Shown here: one piece after another, positions 24,273-32,362 of the stretch | Numbering within the stretch: position 1 is the first letter of the stretch | Layout: each line of letters starts with the position of its first letter | DNA from: Pseudomonadota bacterium | GTDB lineage: Bacteria; Pseudomonadota; Alphaproteobacteria; Sphingomonadales; Sphingomonadaceae | Direction of reading: 5' to 3' | DNA: 40,829 bases | Assembly (NCBI GenBank): GCA_021847605.1 | Contig: JAJZQN010000034.1 | Location: forward strand, 1 to 40,829 | The notes under the pieces: generated by a model | What the model was told of the DNA's origin: nothing | The model's database searches: none | What the model saw: only the letters and a program-made list of their open reading frames with translations | Position numbers and translations under genes: made by a program

Positions 24273-25106
24273 ATGACGACCCGAGACGATCTGGCCCTCG
24301 CCAACCGTTTGGCCGACGCCGCTGGCGCCGCCATCCGCCCCTTTTTCCGTGCCCGCTATGACATGGAGATCAAGGCGGACAAATCCCCGGTGACGGAGGC
24401 CGACCGCGCCGCCGAAGCCGCGATCCGCGCGATTCTGGAAAAGGAGCGCCCGGACGACGGCATCATCGGCGAAGAATATGGGTCGATCCGCACCGATGCG
24501 GAAAGGGTGTGGATACTCGACCCCATCGACGGCACGCGCAGCTTCATTGCCGGGCGGCCGATTTTCGGCACGCTCATCGCCCTGACGCAGGGGGGATGGC
24601 CGACCATCGGCATCATCGATCAGCCGATCGCGCGCGAACGCTGGGCCGGCATGAGCGGACAGCCCACCACCTTTAACGGCCAGCCGGTCCGCACGCGCGC
24701 GTGCAGGGCGCTGGAGGGGGCAGGGATCGCCACCACCAGCCCGCATCTGTTCGCAGATGGCGATGTGTCGCATTATATGGCGCTGGTCGGCGCGGTATCG
24801 GGCGGATCACCGCGTCAGGGACCGGTCTATGGCGGCGATTGCTATAATTATGGCCTGTTGGCGTCCGGCTTCCTCGACATCGTGATTGAATCGGGCCTGC
24901 AAAGCTATGATTTCGCAGCGCTGGTGCCGGTGGTCGAGGGTGCGGGCGGCCTGATGTGCGACTGGAATGGTGAGCCACTGACCGCAGATAGTGAGGGCCA
25001 TGTGCTGGCATTGGGCGATCCCGCCCGGCTGGAGGATGTGCTGGAAGCGATCCATGGCGCCGACCACGCGCATGACCATGGCCATGATCATGGCCATCAT
25101 CACTGA
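24273..25106 (+). CDS. hisN: Histidinol-phosphatase of the inositol monophosphatase family, with His-rich tail
   Basis: The 277-residue protein has the inositol monophosphatase metal site: Glu67 in IIGEEYG, the Asp pair in ILDPIDGTRSF (Asp83, Asp86) and the late Asp in YDFAALVPVVEGAGG. The sequence is of the HisN subgroup that dephosphorylates histidinol phosphate in many alpha- and actinobacteria; other monophosphatase substrates are possible. Unusually it ends in a metal-binding-type tail of seven His alternating with Asp, Gly and Ala in the last 13 residues (HAHDHGHDHGHHH). It precedes rpmI-rplT in the same direction. Confidence 0.85.
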   Translation: MTTRDDLALANRLADAAGAAIRPFFRARYDMEIKADKSPVTEADRAAEAAIRAILEKERPDDGIIGEEYGSIRTDAERVWILDPIDGTRSFIAGRPIFGTLIALTQGGWPTIGIIDQPIARERWAGMSGQPTTFNGQPVRTRACRALEGAGIATTSPHLFADGDVSHYMALVGAVSGGSPRQGPVYGGDCYNYGLLASGFLDIVIESGLQSYDFAALVPVVEGAGGLMCDWNGEPLTADSEGHVLALGDPARLEDVLEAIHGADHAHDHGHDHGHHH

Positions 25107-25123
25107 AAATAGCGCCGAATCGC

Positions 25124-25152
25124 TTGCCTTTTCCCGATTAGCCCACTAAGGG
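25124..25152 (+). promoter_or_regulatory. Possible rpmI-rplT promoter
   Basis: TTGCCT (25124-25129), a 17-bp spacer and TAAGGG (25147-25152) lie about 90 bp before rpmI. The -10 box departs from consensus. A short hairpin AAGGG-ccg-CCCTT (25148-25160) overlaps it. The roughly 90-nt leader is long enough for regulation by a ribosomal protein, but I see no leader family I can name. Confidence 0.3.
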
Positions 25153-25240
25153 CCGCCCTTCGCGATATTCAGTGAGACCGCCCGGCTAACTAGGGCTGCC
25201 GTGGCTGTCTGTAATCGTCGCGCTGAACAAGGAGACGAAA

Positions 25241-25444
25241 ATGCCCAAGATGAAGACCAAGAGCGGTGTGAAGAAGCGCTTCAAGTTCACCGCCACCGGC
25301 AAGGTGAAGCACGGCGTCGCTGGCAAGCGTCACCGCCTGATCAGCCACAACGCCAAATATATCCGTCAGAACCGCGGTACGTCCGTCCTGTCGGATTCCG
25401 ATGTCGCTCACGTGCGCCTCTGGGCGCCGTACGGCCTGAAGTAA
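25241..25444 (+). CDS. rpmI: 50S ribosomal protein L35
   Basis: A 67-residue, strongly basic protein starting [20 protein letters not shown], with the central [10 protein letters not shown] segment typical of L35. AAGGAG lies 9 nt before the ATG. It forms the usual pair with rplT 14 nt downstream. infC, which precedes rpmI in many bacteria, is absent here; hisN occupies that place. Confidence 0.98.
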   Translation: MPKMKTKSGVKKRFKFTATGKVKHGVAGKRHRLISHNAKYIRQNRGTSVLSDSDVAHVRLWAPYGLK

Positions 25445-25458
25445 GGGAGGTCTGAAAC

Positions 25459-25821
25459 ATGGCACGTGTCAAACGTGGTACGACCACCAAGGCGAAGCAT
25501 AAGCGGATTTTGGATCAGGCGAAGGGCTATTATGGCCGTCGCAAGAATACGATCCGTATTGCCCGTCAGGCTGTCGAAAAGGCCGGCCAGTACGCCTATC
25601 GCGACCGTAAGGTTAAGAAGCGCACTTTCCGCGGCCTGTGGATTCAGCGCATCAACGCTGGCGTTCGCGCCGAAGGCCTGACCTATTCGCAGTTCATGCA
25701 CGGCCTGAAGCTGGCCGGCGTGGAGCTGGACCGCAAGGTTCTGGCCGACATTGCGATGCACGAAGGCGAAGCGTTTAGCGCCATCATCGCCCAGGCGAAG
25801 GCTGCGCTGCCCGCAGCCTGA
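25459..25821 (+). CDS. rplT: 50S ribosomal protein L20
   Basis: A 120-residue basic protein starting [24 protein letters not shown], with the conserved [24 protein letters not shown] segment of L20, which is needed for early 50S assembly. An AGGGAGG ribosome site precedes the start. A strong terminator lies 28 nt after the stop, so the unit ends here rather than running into pheS-pheT as it does in some bacteria. Confidence 0.98.
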   Translation: MARVKRGTTTKAKHKRILDQAKGYYGRRKNTIRIARQAVEKAGQYAYRDRKVKKRTFRGLWIQRINAGVRAEGLTYSQFMHGLKLAGVELDRKVLADIAMHEGEAFSAIIAQAKAALPAA

Positions 25822-25848
25822 GCGGACTGATCGCAAGATCGTCTCAAG

Positions 25849-25882
25849 GGGCGCCGGGGCAGATGCCTTCGGCGCCCTTTTT
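25849..25882 (+). terminator. Intrinsic terminator after rpmI-rplT
   Basis: GGGCGCCG (25849-25856) pairs perfectly with CGGCGCCC (25870-25877) around a 13-nt loop and is followed at once by TTTTT (25878-25882) and, after one G, another run of T. Confidence 0.9.
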
Positions 25883-25897
25883 GTTTTTCCTCGACCT

Positions 25898-25971
25898 CCG
25901 TTCGTTTCGAGCGAAGTCGAGAAACGCCCACACTGGGCTTGCCGCTTCTCGACTTCGCTCGAAGCGAACGG
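25898..25971 (+). repeat. Long REP-like hairpin, family C, copy 1
   Basis: A 26-nt left arm (25898-25923, core CGTTTCGAGCGAAGTCGAGA) pairs with the right arm at 25946-25971 with one mismatch around a 22-nt centre. The inner sequence TCGAGCGAAGTCGA is itself palindromic. A second, more degenerate copy lies at 30650-30716. It sits between the rplT terminator and lysE and encodes nothing. Confidence 0.75.
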
Positions 25972-25999
25972 TGAAGATGGTGCGTTGGAGGACTATCCC

Positions 26000-26617
26000 A
26001 TGTCGCTGCATCTGTGGTGGTTGTACGTTACGGCGGTTTTCCTGATTTCGGCCACGCCCGGCCCGAACATGCTGCATGTCATGACGCAGAGCATCGCCCA
26101 TGGTCCGCGCAAGGCGACGGCGACGATGGCCGGCCTGATGAGCGCTGTGCTGCTGTGCCTTGTCGCGTCCGCACTGGGACTGGGTGCGCTGCTCAAGGCA
26201 TCGCCGCGTCTGTTCGATGTGCTGCGCTATGCCGGTGTCGCCTATCTGGTCTGGCTGGGCATCAAGGCATGGCGCGCCCCCGTAGGCGATAGCGACATGC
26301 GCGCCACCAGCGCCCGCTCGCCCCGCGCCCTTTATGTCACCGGCCTGTTGACCGGCCTTGCCAATCCCAAGCTGATCATCTTTGCCGCCGCGCTCTTCCC
26401 GCAGTTTATCGACCTCAACCGCCCCTTCTGGCTGCAACTGGCCATATTGATCGCCAGCTTCGTGGTGATCGAGAGCTTCTGGTACGGCGTCTATGCGCTG
26501 GGCGGCGGTCGCCTTGCCCGCTGGCTGGCGCCCGCCAACCGGCAGAAGCTGTTCAATCGCGGCACGGGCCTCATGTTCATCGGCTTTGGCGGGGCATTGC
26601 TGGGGGCGCGGGCTTAA
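26000..26617 (+). CDS. LysE/RhtB-family amino-acid or metabolite exporter
   Basis: A 205-residue inner-membrane protein with six predicted helices. It has the family N-terminus (LYVTAVFLISATPGPNMLHV, with the conserved P-G-P-N), the G-x-x-x-G-L-M-S-A helix and a central GLLTGLANPKLIIFAAALFPQF segment. LysE/RhtB proteins export amino acids such as lysine, threonine and homoserine lactones; the substrate is not deducible. The ATG at 26000 has GGAGG 8 nt upstream. The gene lies between the family C hairpin and GIY-YIG cassette B, in what would otherwise be a short rplT-pheS gap. Confidence 0.9.
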   Translation: MSLHLWWLYVTAVFLISATPGPNMLHVMTQSIAHGPRKATATMAGLMSAVLLCLVASALGLGALLKASPRLFDVLRYAGVAYLVWLGIKAWRAPVGDSDMRATSARSPRALYVTGLLTGLANPKLIIFAAALFPQFIDLNRPFWLQLAILIASFVVIESFWYGVYALGGGRLARWLAPANRQKLFNRGTGLMFIGFGGALLGARA

Positions 26618-26650
26618 GAACCATATTCGTCATCCGCGCCACCCTAGCAT

Positions 26651-27075
26651 TGTCATTCCCGCGCAGGCGGGAATCCATCTCCGGGCCTCGCCATGCAGCG
26701 CGACTTTGATCCGACCATCTATATATTAGCGAGCCACAGAAACGGCACGCTCTATATCGGTGTCACATCAAATCTGATCAAACGCCTATATGAGCATCGT
26801 TCGGACTTGATCGATGGCTTCACGAAAGACTACGGCGTTCATCGTCTGGTCTGGTTCGAGAGCGGAGCTTCCATGGAAGCAGCAATCCGACGCGAAAAGC
26901 AGATCAAGAAATGGAATCGGCAATGGAAGATCAATCTGATCGAGCGGGATAACCCCGATTGGCGCGACATCGCCATCGATCTGGGTTTGGATTCATTGGA
27001 GAGCCGGCGCGTCGATGGAGCGTCACAAAGATTGGATAGCGCGGGAGATAGATTCCCGCCTTCGCGGGAATGACG
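26651..27075 (+). mobile_element. GIY-YIG cassette B bounded by REP-like inverted repeats
   Basis: The left arm 26651-26680 and right arm 27046-27075 are inverted copies matching at 27 of 30 positions. Each arm contains its own hairpin: ATTCCCGC and GCGGGAAT around 4 nt (26655-26674 and 27052-27071). They bound a 425-bp unit holding only a GIY-YIG gene whose stop codon lies in the right arm, the same layout as cassette A but with an unrelated repeat. Mobility is inferred. Confidence 0.6.
26693..27073 (+). CDS. GIY-YIG nuclease-domain protein, copy B
   Basis: A 126-residue GIY-YIG protein closely related to copy A. The motif tyrosines lie in [11 protein letters not shown] and TLYIGVT, catalytic Arg31 in LIKRLYEHR and catalytic Glu68 in RREKQIKKW, and the same [12 protein letters not shown] segment follows. 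It has a longer C-terminal tail, whose last residues (DRFPPSRE) are encoded by the right repeat. The stop TGA at 27071-27073 overlaps an ATG at 27070 that is in frame with pheS. No clear ribosome site precedes the ATG at 26693, so expression is uncertain. Confidence 0.83.
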   Translation: MQRDFDPTIYILASHRNGTLYIGVTSNLIKRLYEHRSDLIDGFTKDYGVHRLVWFESGASMEAAIRREKQIKKWNRQWKINLIERDNPDWRDIAIDLGLDSLESRRVDGASQRLDSAGDRFPPSRE

Positions 27076-27081
27076 AATGAT

Positions 27082-28173
27082 ATGAGTGAGATTGCCAATC
27101 TGAAAGCCGGCCTGATCGCCGACATTGAAGCTGCCGACACGCTGGAGGCGCTGGAGGCGCTGCGCGTGGGCGCGATGGGGAAGAGCGGGGTCATCACCGG
27201 CCTGCTCAAGACGCTTGGTCCCATGTCGCCCGAAGAGCGGATGGAAAAAGGGCCGCCGATTCAGGATTTGCGCGAAAGCGTGACGGCGGCGCTGGCAGAA
27301 AAGAAGGGCGCGCTGGAACAGGCCGCGCTCGACGCCAAATTGGCTTCCGAGAAGGTCGACATGACCCTGCCCGCCGACCATGGCGCACAGGGTTCGGTTC
27401 ACCCGGTCAGTCAGGTGATGGACGAACTGGCCGAAATCTTCGCCGACCTTGGCTTCTCGGTCGCCACCGGGCCGGAGATCGAGGACGACTGGCATAATTT
27501 CACCGCGCTCAACATTCCCGAGACGCACCCGGCGCGCGCGATGCACGACACCTTCTACTTCCCGGACGAGGAAGGGCAGAAGAAGATGTTGCTGCGCACC
27601 CATACGTCGCCGGTGCAGATCCGCACGATGATGACACAGGAACCGCCGATCCGCATTATTGCGCCCGGCCGCGTCTATCGCAGCGATTCCGATGCGACCC
27701 ACACGCCGATGTTTCATCAGATCGAAGGTCTGGTGATCGACAAGGGCATCACGCTGGGCCACCTCAAATGGACGCTGGAAACCTTCCTCAAGGCGTTTTT
27801 CGAGCGGGAAGACATCATCCTGCGCCTGCGCCCCAGCTATTTCCCCTTCACCGAACCGTCGGTCGAGGTCGATGTCGGCTATACGCTGACCAATGGCCAG
27901 CGCGTGATCGGCGGCGACGGCGATGCACCGGGCGGCGGCTGGCTGGAAGTGCTGGGCAGCGGCATGGTCAACCGCCGCGTGATCGAGGCGTGCGGCCTTG
28001 ATCCCGACGAATGGCAGGGCTTTGCATTCGGCACCGGCGTCGATCGCCTCGCCATGCTGAAATATGGCATGAACGACCTGCGCGCCTTCTTCGACGGGGA
28101 TCTGCGCTGGCTGAAACATTATGGATTCTCGGCGCTTGACGTGCCCACGCTGAGCGGAGGAGTCGGCGCATGA
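27082..28173 (+). CDS. pheS: Phenylalanyl-tRNA synthetase alpha subunit
   Basis: Catalytic subunit of the alpha2-beta2 enzyme that charges tRNA-Phe. The 363-residue protein has an N-terminal coiled coil (from [10 protein letters not shown]) and the class II core: motif 1 around [17 protein letters not shown], motif 2 in [24 protein letters not shown], and motif 3 in [22 protein letters not shown]. The ATG at 27082 is preferred; an in-frame ATG at 27070 lies in the cassette B repeat and would add four residues. The stop overlaps the pheT start (ATGA), implying coupled translation. Confidence 0.96.
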   Translation: MSEIANLKAGLIADIEAADTLEALEALRVGAMGKSGVITGLLKTLGPMSPEERMEKGPPIQDLRESVTAALAEKKGALEQAALDAKLASEKVDMTLPADHGAQGSVHPVSQVMDELAEIFADLGFSVATGPEIEDDWHNFTALNIPETHPARAMHDTFYFPDEEGQKKMLLRTHTSPVQIRTMMTQEPPIRIIAPGRVYRSDSDATHTPMFHQIEGLVIDKGITLGHLKWTLETFLKAFFEREDIILRLRPSYFPFTEPSVEVDVGYTLTNGQRVIGGDGDAPGGGWLEVLGSGMVNRRVIEACGLDPDEWQGFAFGTGVDRLAMLKYGMNDLRAFFDGDLRWLKHYGFSALDVPTLSGGVGA

Positions 28174-30587
28174 AGTTCACCCTGAGCTGGCTCAAGACGC
28201 ATCTCAATACTGACGCGGACCTGTCCACCATTCTCAAGACGCTGAACGCCATCGGCCTGGAAGTCGAGGGCGTCGAGAACCCCGCCGAAAAGCTGGGCGC
28301 GTTCAAGATCGCCAAGGTGCTGACCGCCGAACGTCACCCGCAGGCCGACAAGTTACAGGTGCTGAGCGTCGATCATGGCGACGGCACTCCGTTGCAGGTC
28401 GTGTGCGGCGCGCCCAATGCGCGCGCGGGCCTGATCGGGGTATTCGGCGTCGAGGGCGCGGTGGTGCCGGTCAACGGCATGGTGCTGAAGAAGACCGCCA
28501 TTCGCGGCGTCGAATCCAACGGCATGATGTGCAGCTTCCGTGAACTGGAACTGGGCGAAGATCATGACGGCATCATCGAACTGAGCGACGATGCGCCGGT
28601 CGGACAGGTCTATGCCGACTGGGCGGGCATGAACGATCCGGTCATCGACGTCAGCATCACGCCCAATCGGCAGGATTGCATGGGCGTGCGCGGCATCGCG
28701 CGCGATCTGGCGGCGGCGGGTCTCGGCACGCTGAACGCCATCATCGTGCCGGACATTACGGGCGTCGGCCCCGGCCCGGACGTGCGGACGGACGACAGCG
28801 ATGGATGCCCCGCTTTCTTCGCGCGCTCGGTCAAGGGCGTGACCAATGGTCAGTCGCCCGAATGGATGGCGCGCCGGTTGAAGGCGATCGGCCAGAAGCC
28901 GATCAGCACATTGGTCGACATCACCAATTATATCATGATCGACCTTGGCCGGCCGCTGCATGTCTATGACATGGCGACCCTGAAAGGCGGTCTGGTCGCG
29001 CGCAAGGGCAAGGCCGGCGAGGAAGTGCTGGCGCTCAACGGCAAAACCTATGCCATCGATGAGACGATGACGGTCATCGCTGATGATGAAGCGGTGCATG
29101 ACATTGGCGGCATCATGGGCGGCGAACATTCGGGCGCGCAGGCTGGTACGACCGACGTACTGATCGAATGCGCCTATTTCACGCCGGAACGGATCGCGGT
29201 GACTGGGCAGAAACTGGCGCTGACGTCCGACGCGCGCGGCCGGTTCGAGCGCGGGGTGGACCCGGCATTTCTGGACGATGGCCTGTCGATCGCGACGTTC
29301 CTAGTGACGTCGCTGTGCGGCGGAACGGCGAGCGAGGCGACCCGCGCCGGATCGCCGCCGTCGGAGCAGAAGGTGATCGCCTATGCCCCCGCCCGCTGCC
29401 TGTCGCTGGCCGGCGTGGACGTAGCGGCCGAAACCCAGAAGCGCATCCTGGAAAGCCTGGGCTTTGGCGTCAGCGGCGAAGCGTCGCGGGTCGAATATGA
29501 GGACGGCATGCCCGTCACCGTGCCGGGCGTGTGGAGCATCACGGTTCCGACCTGGCGCCGGGACGTCGATGGCTGGCCTGACATTGTCGAGGAAGTGGTG
29601 CGGATCGTGGGTCTGGGCGAAGTGCCGTCCACCCCGTTGCCGCGCGTGCCGGGCGTTGCTCGCCCAACCGCGACGCCCGAGCAACTGGTGGAACGCCGTG
29701 TGCGTCGTACTGCCGCCGCGCGCGGCCTTGCCGAGGCGGTCAACTGGTCCTTCATTTCCGAAAAGGAAGCCGCCGCCGTGGGTGGGGGCGAATGGACGCT
29801 GGCCAATCCGATCTCCGAAGAGCTGAAGGTCATGCGCCCCTCGCTGCTGCCGGGCCTGTTGTCGGCGACGAAGCGCAATGTGGATCGCAGCGCAACGAGC
29901 GTGCGCCTGTTCGAACTGGGCCGGCGCTATTTCAGGCAGGGCGAGCGCGCGACCGTCGGCTTCGTGCTGGCGGGCGAGAAGAGCCAGCGCAACTGGCAGT
30001 CGGGCAAGGCCCAGCCGTTCGACGCCTTCGACGCCAAGGGCGAAGTCGTCGCCCTGCTGGCGGCGGCGGGTGCGCCGGTCGCCAATCTCCAGAATTTCGG
30101 AGAGGCGTCGAATGCCTATCATCCCGGCCAGTCGGGGACGCTGCGCCTTGGTCCCAAGGTGGTGCTGGCCGAATATGGCGTGCTGCACCCCAGCCTTGCC
30201 AAGGCCTTCGGCCTGACCGGTACGGTGGTTGCGGGTGAGATCTTCCTCGACGCCATTCCGGGCAAGCGCAAGTCGGGCTTCATGCGGGCGCCCTATGCGC
30301 CGCCGTCGTTGCAGGCGGTCAAGCGCGACTTCGCCTTCCTCGTGCCGGAAACGGTCGAAGCGGATGCGCTGGTCCGGGCGGTCAAGGGCGCGGACAAGAA
30401 GGCGATCGTCGATGCGCGCCTGTTCGATGTGTTCGTCGGACCGGGCGTGGACGAAGGTTTCAAGTCGCTGGCGATCGAAGTGACGTTGCAGCCGGGCGAG
30501 AAGAGCTTTTCACAGGAAGAGCTGGAAGCGATCAGCGCCGCGGTGGTGAAAGCGGCGCAGAAGCTGGGCGCTTCGCTGCGCGGCTGA
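28170..30587 (+). CDS. pheT: Phenylalanyl-tRNA synthetase beta subunit
   Basis: An 805-residue beta subunit, full length. It begins [12 protein letters not shown], followed by the OB-fold tRNA-binding (EMAP II-like) domain at about 40-150 ([25 protein letters not shown]). Then come the B3/B4 editing domain ([18 protein letters not shown]), the B5 domain, the catalytic-like core and a C-terminal anticodon-binding FDX-ACB domain ([17 protein letters not shown]). It hydrolyses mischarged Tyr-tRNA-Phe. The 4-bp overlap with pheS fixes the start. A strong terminator follows. Confidence 0.96.
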   Translation: MKFTLSWLKTHLNTDADLSTILKTLNAIGLEVEGVENPAEKLGAFKIAKVLTAERHPQADKLQVLSVDHGDGTPLQVVCGAPNARAGLIGVFGVEGAVVPVNGMVLKKTAIRGVESNGMMCSFRELELGEDHDGIIELSDDAPVGQVYADWAGMNDPVIDVSITPNRQDCMGVRGIARDLAAAGLGTLNAIIVPDITGVGPGPDVRTDDSDGCPAFFARSVKGVTNGQSPEWMARRLKAIGQKPISTLVDITNYIMIDLGRPLHVYDMATLKGGLVARKGKAGEEVLALNGKTYAIDETMTVIADDEAVHDIGGIMGGEHSGAQAGTTDVLIECAYFTPERIAVTGQKLALTSDARGRFERGVDPAFLDDGLSIATFLVTSLCGGTASEATRAGSPPSEQKVIAYAPARCLSLAGVDVAAETQKRILESLGFGVSGEASRVEYEDGMPVTVPGVWSITVPTWRRDVDGWPDIVEEVVRIVGLGEVPSTPLPRVPGVARPTATPEQLVERRVRRTAAARGLAEAVNWSFISEKEAAAVGGGEWTLANPISEELKVMRPSLLPGLLSATKRNVDRSATSVRLFELGRRYFRQGERATVGFVLAGEKSQRNWQSGKAQPFDAFDAKGEVVALLAAAGAPVANLQNFGEASNAYHPGQSGTLRLGPKVVLAEYGVLHPSLAKAFGLTGTVVAGEIFLDAIPGKRKSGFMRAPYAPPSLQAVKRDFAFLVPETVEADALVRAVKGADKKAIVDARLFDVFVGPGVDEGFKSLAIEVTLQPGEKSFSQEELEAISAAVVKAAQKLGASLRG

Positions 30588-30607
30588 CCGTCGACACCAG
30601 AGAAATG

Positions 30608-30641
30608 AAAGGGCGCGGCGTCATGGACACCGCGCCCTTTT
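30608..30641 (+). terminator. Intrinsic terminator after pheST, also usable from the psp side
   Basis: AAAGGGCGCGG (30608-30618) pairs perfectly over 11 bp with CCGCGCCCTTT (30630-30640) around an 11-nt loop, with T running on to 30641. Because A-T pairs flank both sides it can act in both directions between converging pheT and the psp operon. Confidence 0.85.
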
Positions 30642-30649
30642 CATATTCT

Positions 30650-30716
30650 CCGTTCGGTTCGAGCGAAGTCGAGAACCATTATGCCATGGTGTCTCGACGT
30701 CGCTCGACACGAACGG
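30650..30716 (+). repeat. REP-like hairpin, family C, copy 2 (degenerate)
   Basis: The left arm from 30650 (CCGTTCGGTTCGAGCGAAGT onward) matches the left arm of the copy at 25898. The right arm, ending at 30716, is its imperfect reverse complement with several mismatches. It lies between the pheST terminator and the last psp-locus gene. Confidence 0.65.
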
Positions 30717-30729
30717 ATATGGTGGCGGG

Positions 30730-30963
30730 TTACAGATCGACGCCCGCCGCGATGGCTTCCAGCTTGCGGATACGTTCCTTGAGGTCGGCGACCTCGATCC
30801 GTGCGGCGGCCGATGGCGGGGATGATTCCTCGCCGCGCCGTCCGAGTTCCGCCCGCTTGAAATCCAGCCAGCCATTCCAGCCACGAAGGGCCGCAACGGT
30901 CAGGATGGCAAGGCCGGCAAGCGTGGTGGCGGCCATGGTCAGGTAAAGATAGGGGTCTTGCAT
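30730..30963 (-). CDS. PspB-like small membrane protein, psp locus (77 aa)
   Basis: A 77-residue protein with an N-terminal membrane helix (YLYLTMAATTLAGLAILTVAAL), a basic/polar linker and a short C-terminal coiled coil (EVADLKERIRKLEAIAAG). The layout and the L-K-x-R-x-x-x-L-E-x-I-A pattern match PspB and the other small proteins of this operon. It is the last gene of the set, has a strong ribosome site (AAAGGGAGG) and follows the 83-aa gene by 29 nt. No catalytic residues are visible; a role in membrane-stress sensing or PspA recruitment is inferred from context. Confidence 0.7.
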   Translation of the reverse strand: MQDPYLYLTMAATTLAGLAILTVAALRGWNGWLDFKRAELGRRGEESSPPSAAARIEVADLKERIRKLEAIAAGVDL

Positions 30964-30992
30964 AAATGCCTCCCTTTCCGGTCTAGCCGCGT

Positions 30993-31244
30993 TCAGTCGC
31001 GATCCCGGAGCTTTTCGAATTCCCGCTCCAGTGCGCTGGAGCCATCGGTCGCCAGCCGTTCCAGCACGGCCACGCGGTCTTTCAGTGCCTTCACTTCGGC
31101 GCGCAGCTTTTCCGCTTCCGGGTCCGGCCCGCGCTGAATGAAGTCCTCGCCCTTGTGGCGGCGCACGACGCCATATTTGGCCCGGACAACGCTGGCGATG
31201 GCGGTGATCGCAACGATGGCGACGACCATTTCAAACGGATTCAT
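30993..31244 (-). CDS. PspB-like small membrane protein, psp locus (83 aa)
   Basis: An 83-residue protein: one membrane helix (PFEMVVAIVAITAIASVV), a basic patch (RAKYGVVRRHKG) and a C-terminal coiled coil (EAEKLRAEVKALKDRVAVLERLATDGSSALEREFEKLRDRD). The coiled-coil motif D-R-V-A-V-L-E-R-x-x-T-D is nearly the same as in the 96- and 114-aa neighbours and resembles the D-R-L-Q-T-V-E-R-I-V-A-x-D of PspB. It has an AAGGGAG ribosome site. Function is inferred from membership of the psp operon. Confidence 0.75.
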   Translation of the reverse strand: MNPFEMVVAIVAITAIASVVRAKYGVVRRHKGEDFIQRGPDPEAEKLRAEVKALKDRVAVLERLATDGSSALEREFEKLRDRD

Positions 31245-31285
31245 ATGATCTCACTCCCTTGATGGCGCGCCGGCCGGTGCTGTTG

Positions 31286-31630
31286 TCAGTTCGCCGGGCC
31301 GCGCAGCCGTTCGATTTCGCGGTTCAGTTCATGGCTTCCGTCAGTGACGATGCGTTCGACCACGACCAGCCGGTCCTTCATCGATCCGATTTCCGCGCGA
31401 AGCTGGGCATTTTCCTGGCTGAGCAGTTTGATGCGCTCGGCCATTTCCTCATTTTTCTGCGGATAGACCGCCTTGCCCCAGCTATTTTCGAGCGGATAAC
31501 CGTGCCGGACCCGCAGCCATGTGGTAAATATCCACCCTGCGACCGCCATGGCGCCGATCAGCAATCCACCGCCGATGATCCACGGCAGGTTGGGGATGAT
31601 GACGGCATCCGCAATATCAACCTTGTTCAT
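31286..31630 (-). CDS. PspB-like small membrane protein, psp locus (114 aa)
   Basis: A 114-residue protein with a membrane helix (LPWIIGGGLLIGAMAVAGWIF), the motif T-T-W-L-R-V-R-H-G-Y-P-L-E-N-S-W and a C-terminal coiled coil (IKLLSQENAQLRAEIGSMKDRLVVVERIVTDGSHELNREIERL). It is an obvious paralogue of the 96-aa neighbour, sharing both T-T-W-x-R-x-R-H-G-Y-P and the coiled coil, which also matches PspB. It has an AAGGGGAAAG ribosome site. It may add extra membrane-sensing or PspA-binding units; function is inferred. Confidence 0.78.
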   Translation of the reverse strand: MNKVDIADAVIIPNLPWIIGGGLLIGAMAVAGWIFTTWLRVRHGYPLENSWGKAVYPQKNEEMAERIKLLSQENAQLRAEIGSMKDRLVVVERIVTDGSHELNREIERLRGPAN

Positions 31631-31653
31631 GATCTTTCCCCTTGCCTGCCATG

Positions 31654-31944
31654 TCAGCGCAGCGCGTCGATTTCGCGGGCGGTGCGGGTCGCAGGATCGG
31701 TGGCGATCCTCTCCAGCACCGCGATACGTTCCTCAAGGCGGCTGATGCGGCCAGTCAGCTTTTCGTTTTCGCTTGATAAAAGGTCGATTTTTCGACCGGC
31801 GTCATGATCGGTTCGATGAGCGACGCCCGACCATTCATTTTCCACAGGATAACCGTGCCGGGCGCGGATCCAGGTGGTGAACATCCAGCCAGCGGTCGAC
31901 ATGGCAATGATGGCAAGGACGAAGAGGGGACCACCGAAATTCAT
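31654..31944 (-). CDS. PspB-like small membrane protein, psp locus (96 aa)
   Basis: A 96-residue protein with a membrane helix (GGPLFVLAIIAMSTAGWMF), the motif T-T-W-I-R-A-R-H-G-Y-P-V-E-N-E-W and a coiled coil (IDLLSSENEKLTGRISRLEERIAVLERIATD). It is paralogous to the 114-aa protein downstream. An AGGGAGAGAC ribosome site precedes the ATG. It follows pspC by 41 nt on the same strand. The shared linker motif is not in canonical PspB, so these two form a subgroup of their own. Confidence 0.78.
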   Translation of the reverse strand: MNFGGPLFVLAIIAMSTAGWMFTTWIRARHGYPVENEWSGVAHRTDHDAGRKIDLLSSENEKLTGRISRLEERIAVLERIATDPATRTAREIDALR

Positions 31945-31985
31945 GACTGTCTCTCCCTGTTATGTGCCCCGGATCGATGTGCGGA

Positions 31986-32360
31986 TCAGCGCAGGCTGTC
32001 GATCTCATCAGACAGGCGCGTGTTGCGGCTGGTATAGTAGATTTCGATGTCAGCGAGGCGGCGGTCGATGTCGCGGAATTTCGAGCGGACATCGCGGGTG
32101 GACCGCGCCGGGTTGGCGCGCACGCCCTGCCAGAATTTCTCGTCATCACGATCGCTGTAGAGGCCGGTCGGTTTCTTGTCGGCGATGAAGCCGATCGCGA
32201 AATAGGCCAATATGGTCCAGCCGATGATGAAGAAGGACAGGACCATGGCGACCCGGACCCACACGACATCGATGCCGGTATAGTCCGCGATGCCGGAGCA
32301 TACGCCCATGAACTTGCCATTCTGCTTATCAAGGTAGAATTTGGTGCGGCGGGCAGTCAT
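31986..32360 (-). CDS. pspC: Phage-shock protein C
   Basis: A 124-residue inner-membrane protein with the PspC domain at its N-terminus (FYLDKQNGKFMGVCSGIADYTGIDVVWVRVAMVL), followed by a second hydrophobic stretch (FFIIGWTILAYFAIGFIAD) and a polar C-terminus with a possible leucine-zipper-like end (DIDRRLADIEIYYTSRNTRLSDEIDSL). PspC senses envelope stress with PspB and relieves PspA inhibition of PspF. It starts 2 nt after pspB ends, so translation is probably coupled. Confidence 0.93.
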   Translation of the reverse strand: MTARRTKFYLDKQNGKFMGVCSGIADYTGIDVVWVRVAMVLSFFIIGWTILAYFAIGFIADKKPTGLYSDRDDEKFWQGVRANPARSTRDVRSKFRDIDRRLADIEIYYTSRNTRLSDEIDSLR

Positions 32361-32362
32361 GT

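Noticed and set aside
25898..25971. Terminator for rplT
   Set aside because: A proper intrinsic terminator already lies at 25849-25882; this hairpin lacks a U-tract and recurs elsewhere, so it is treated as a repeat.
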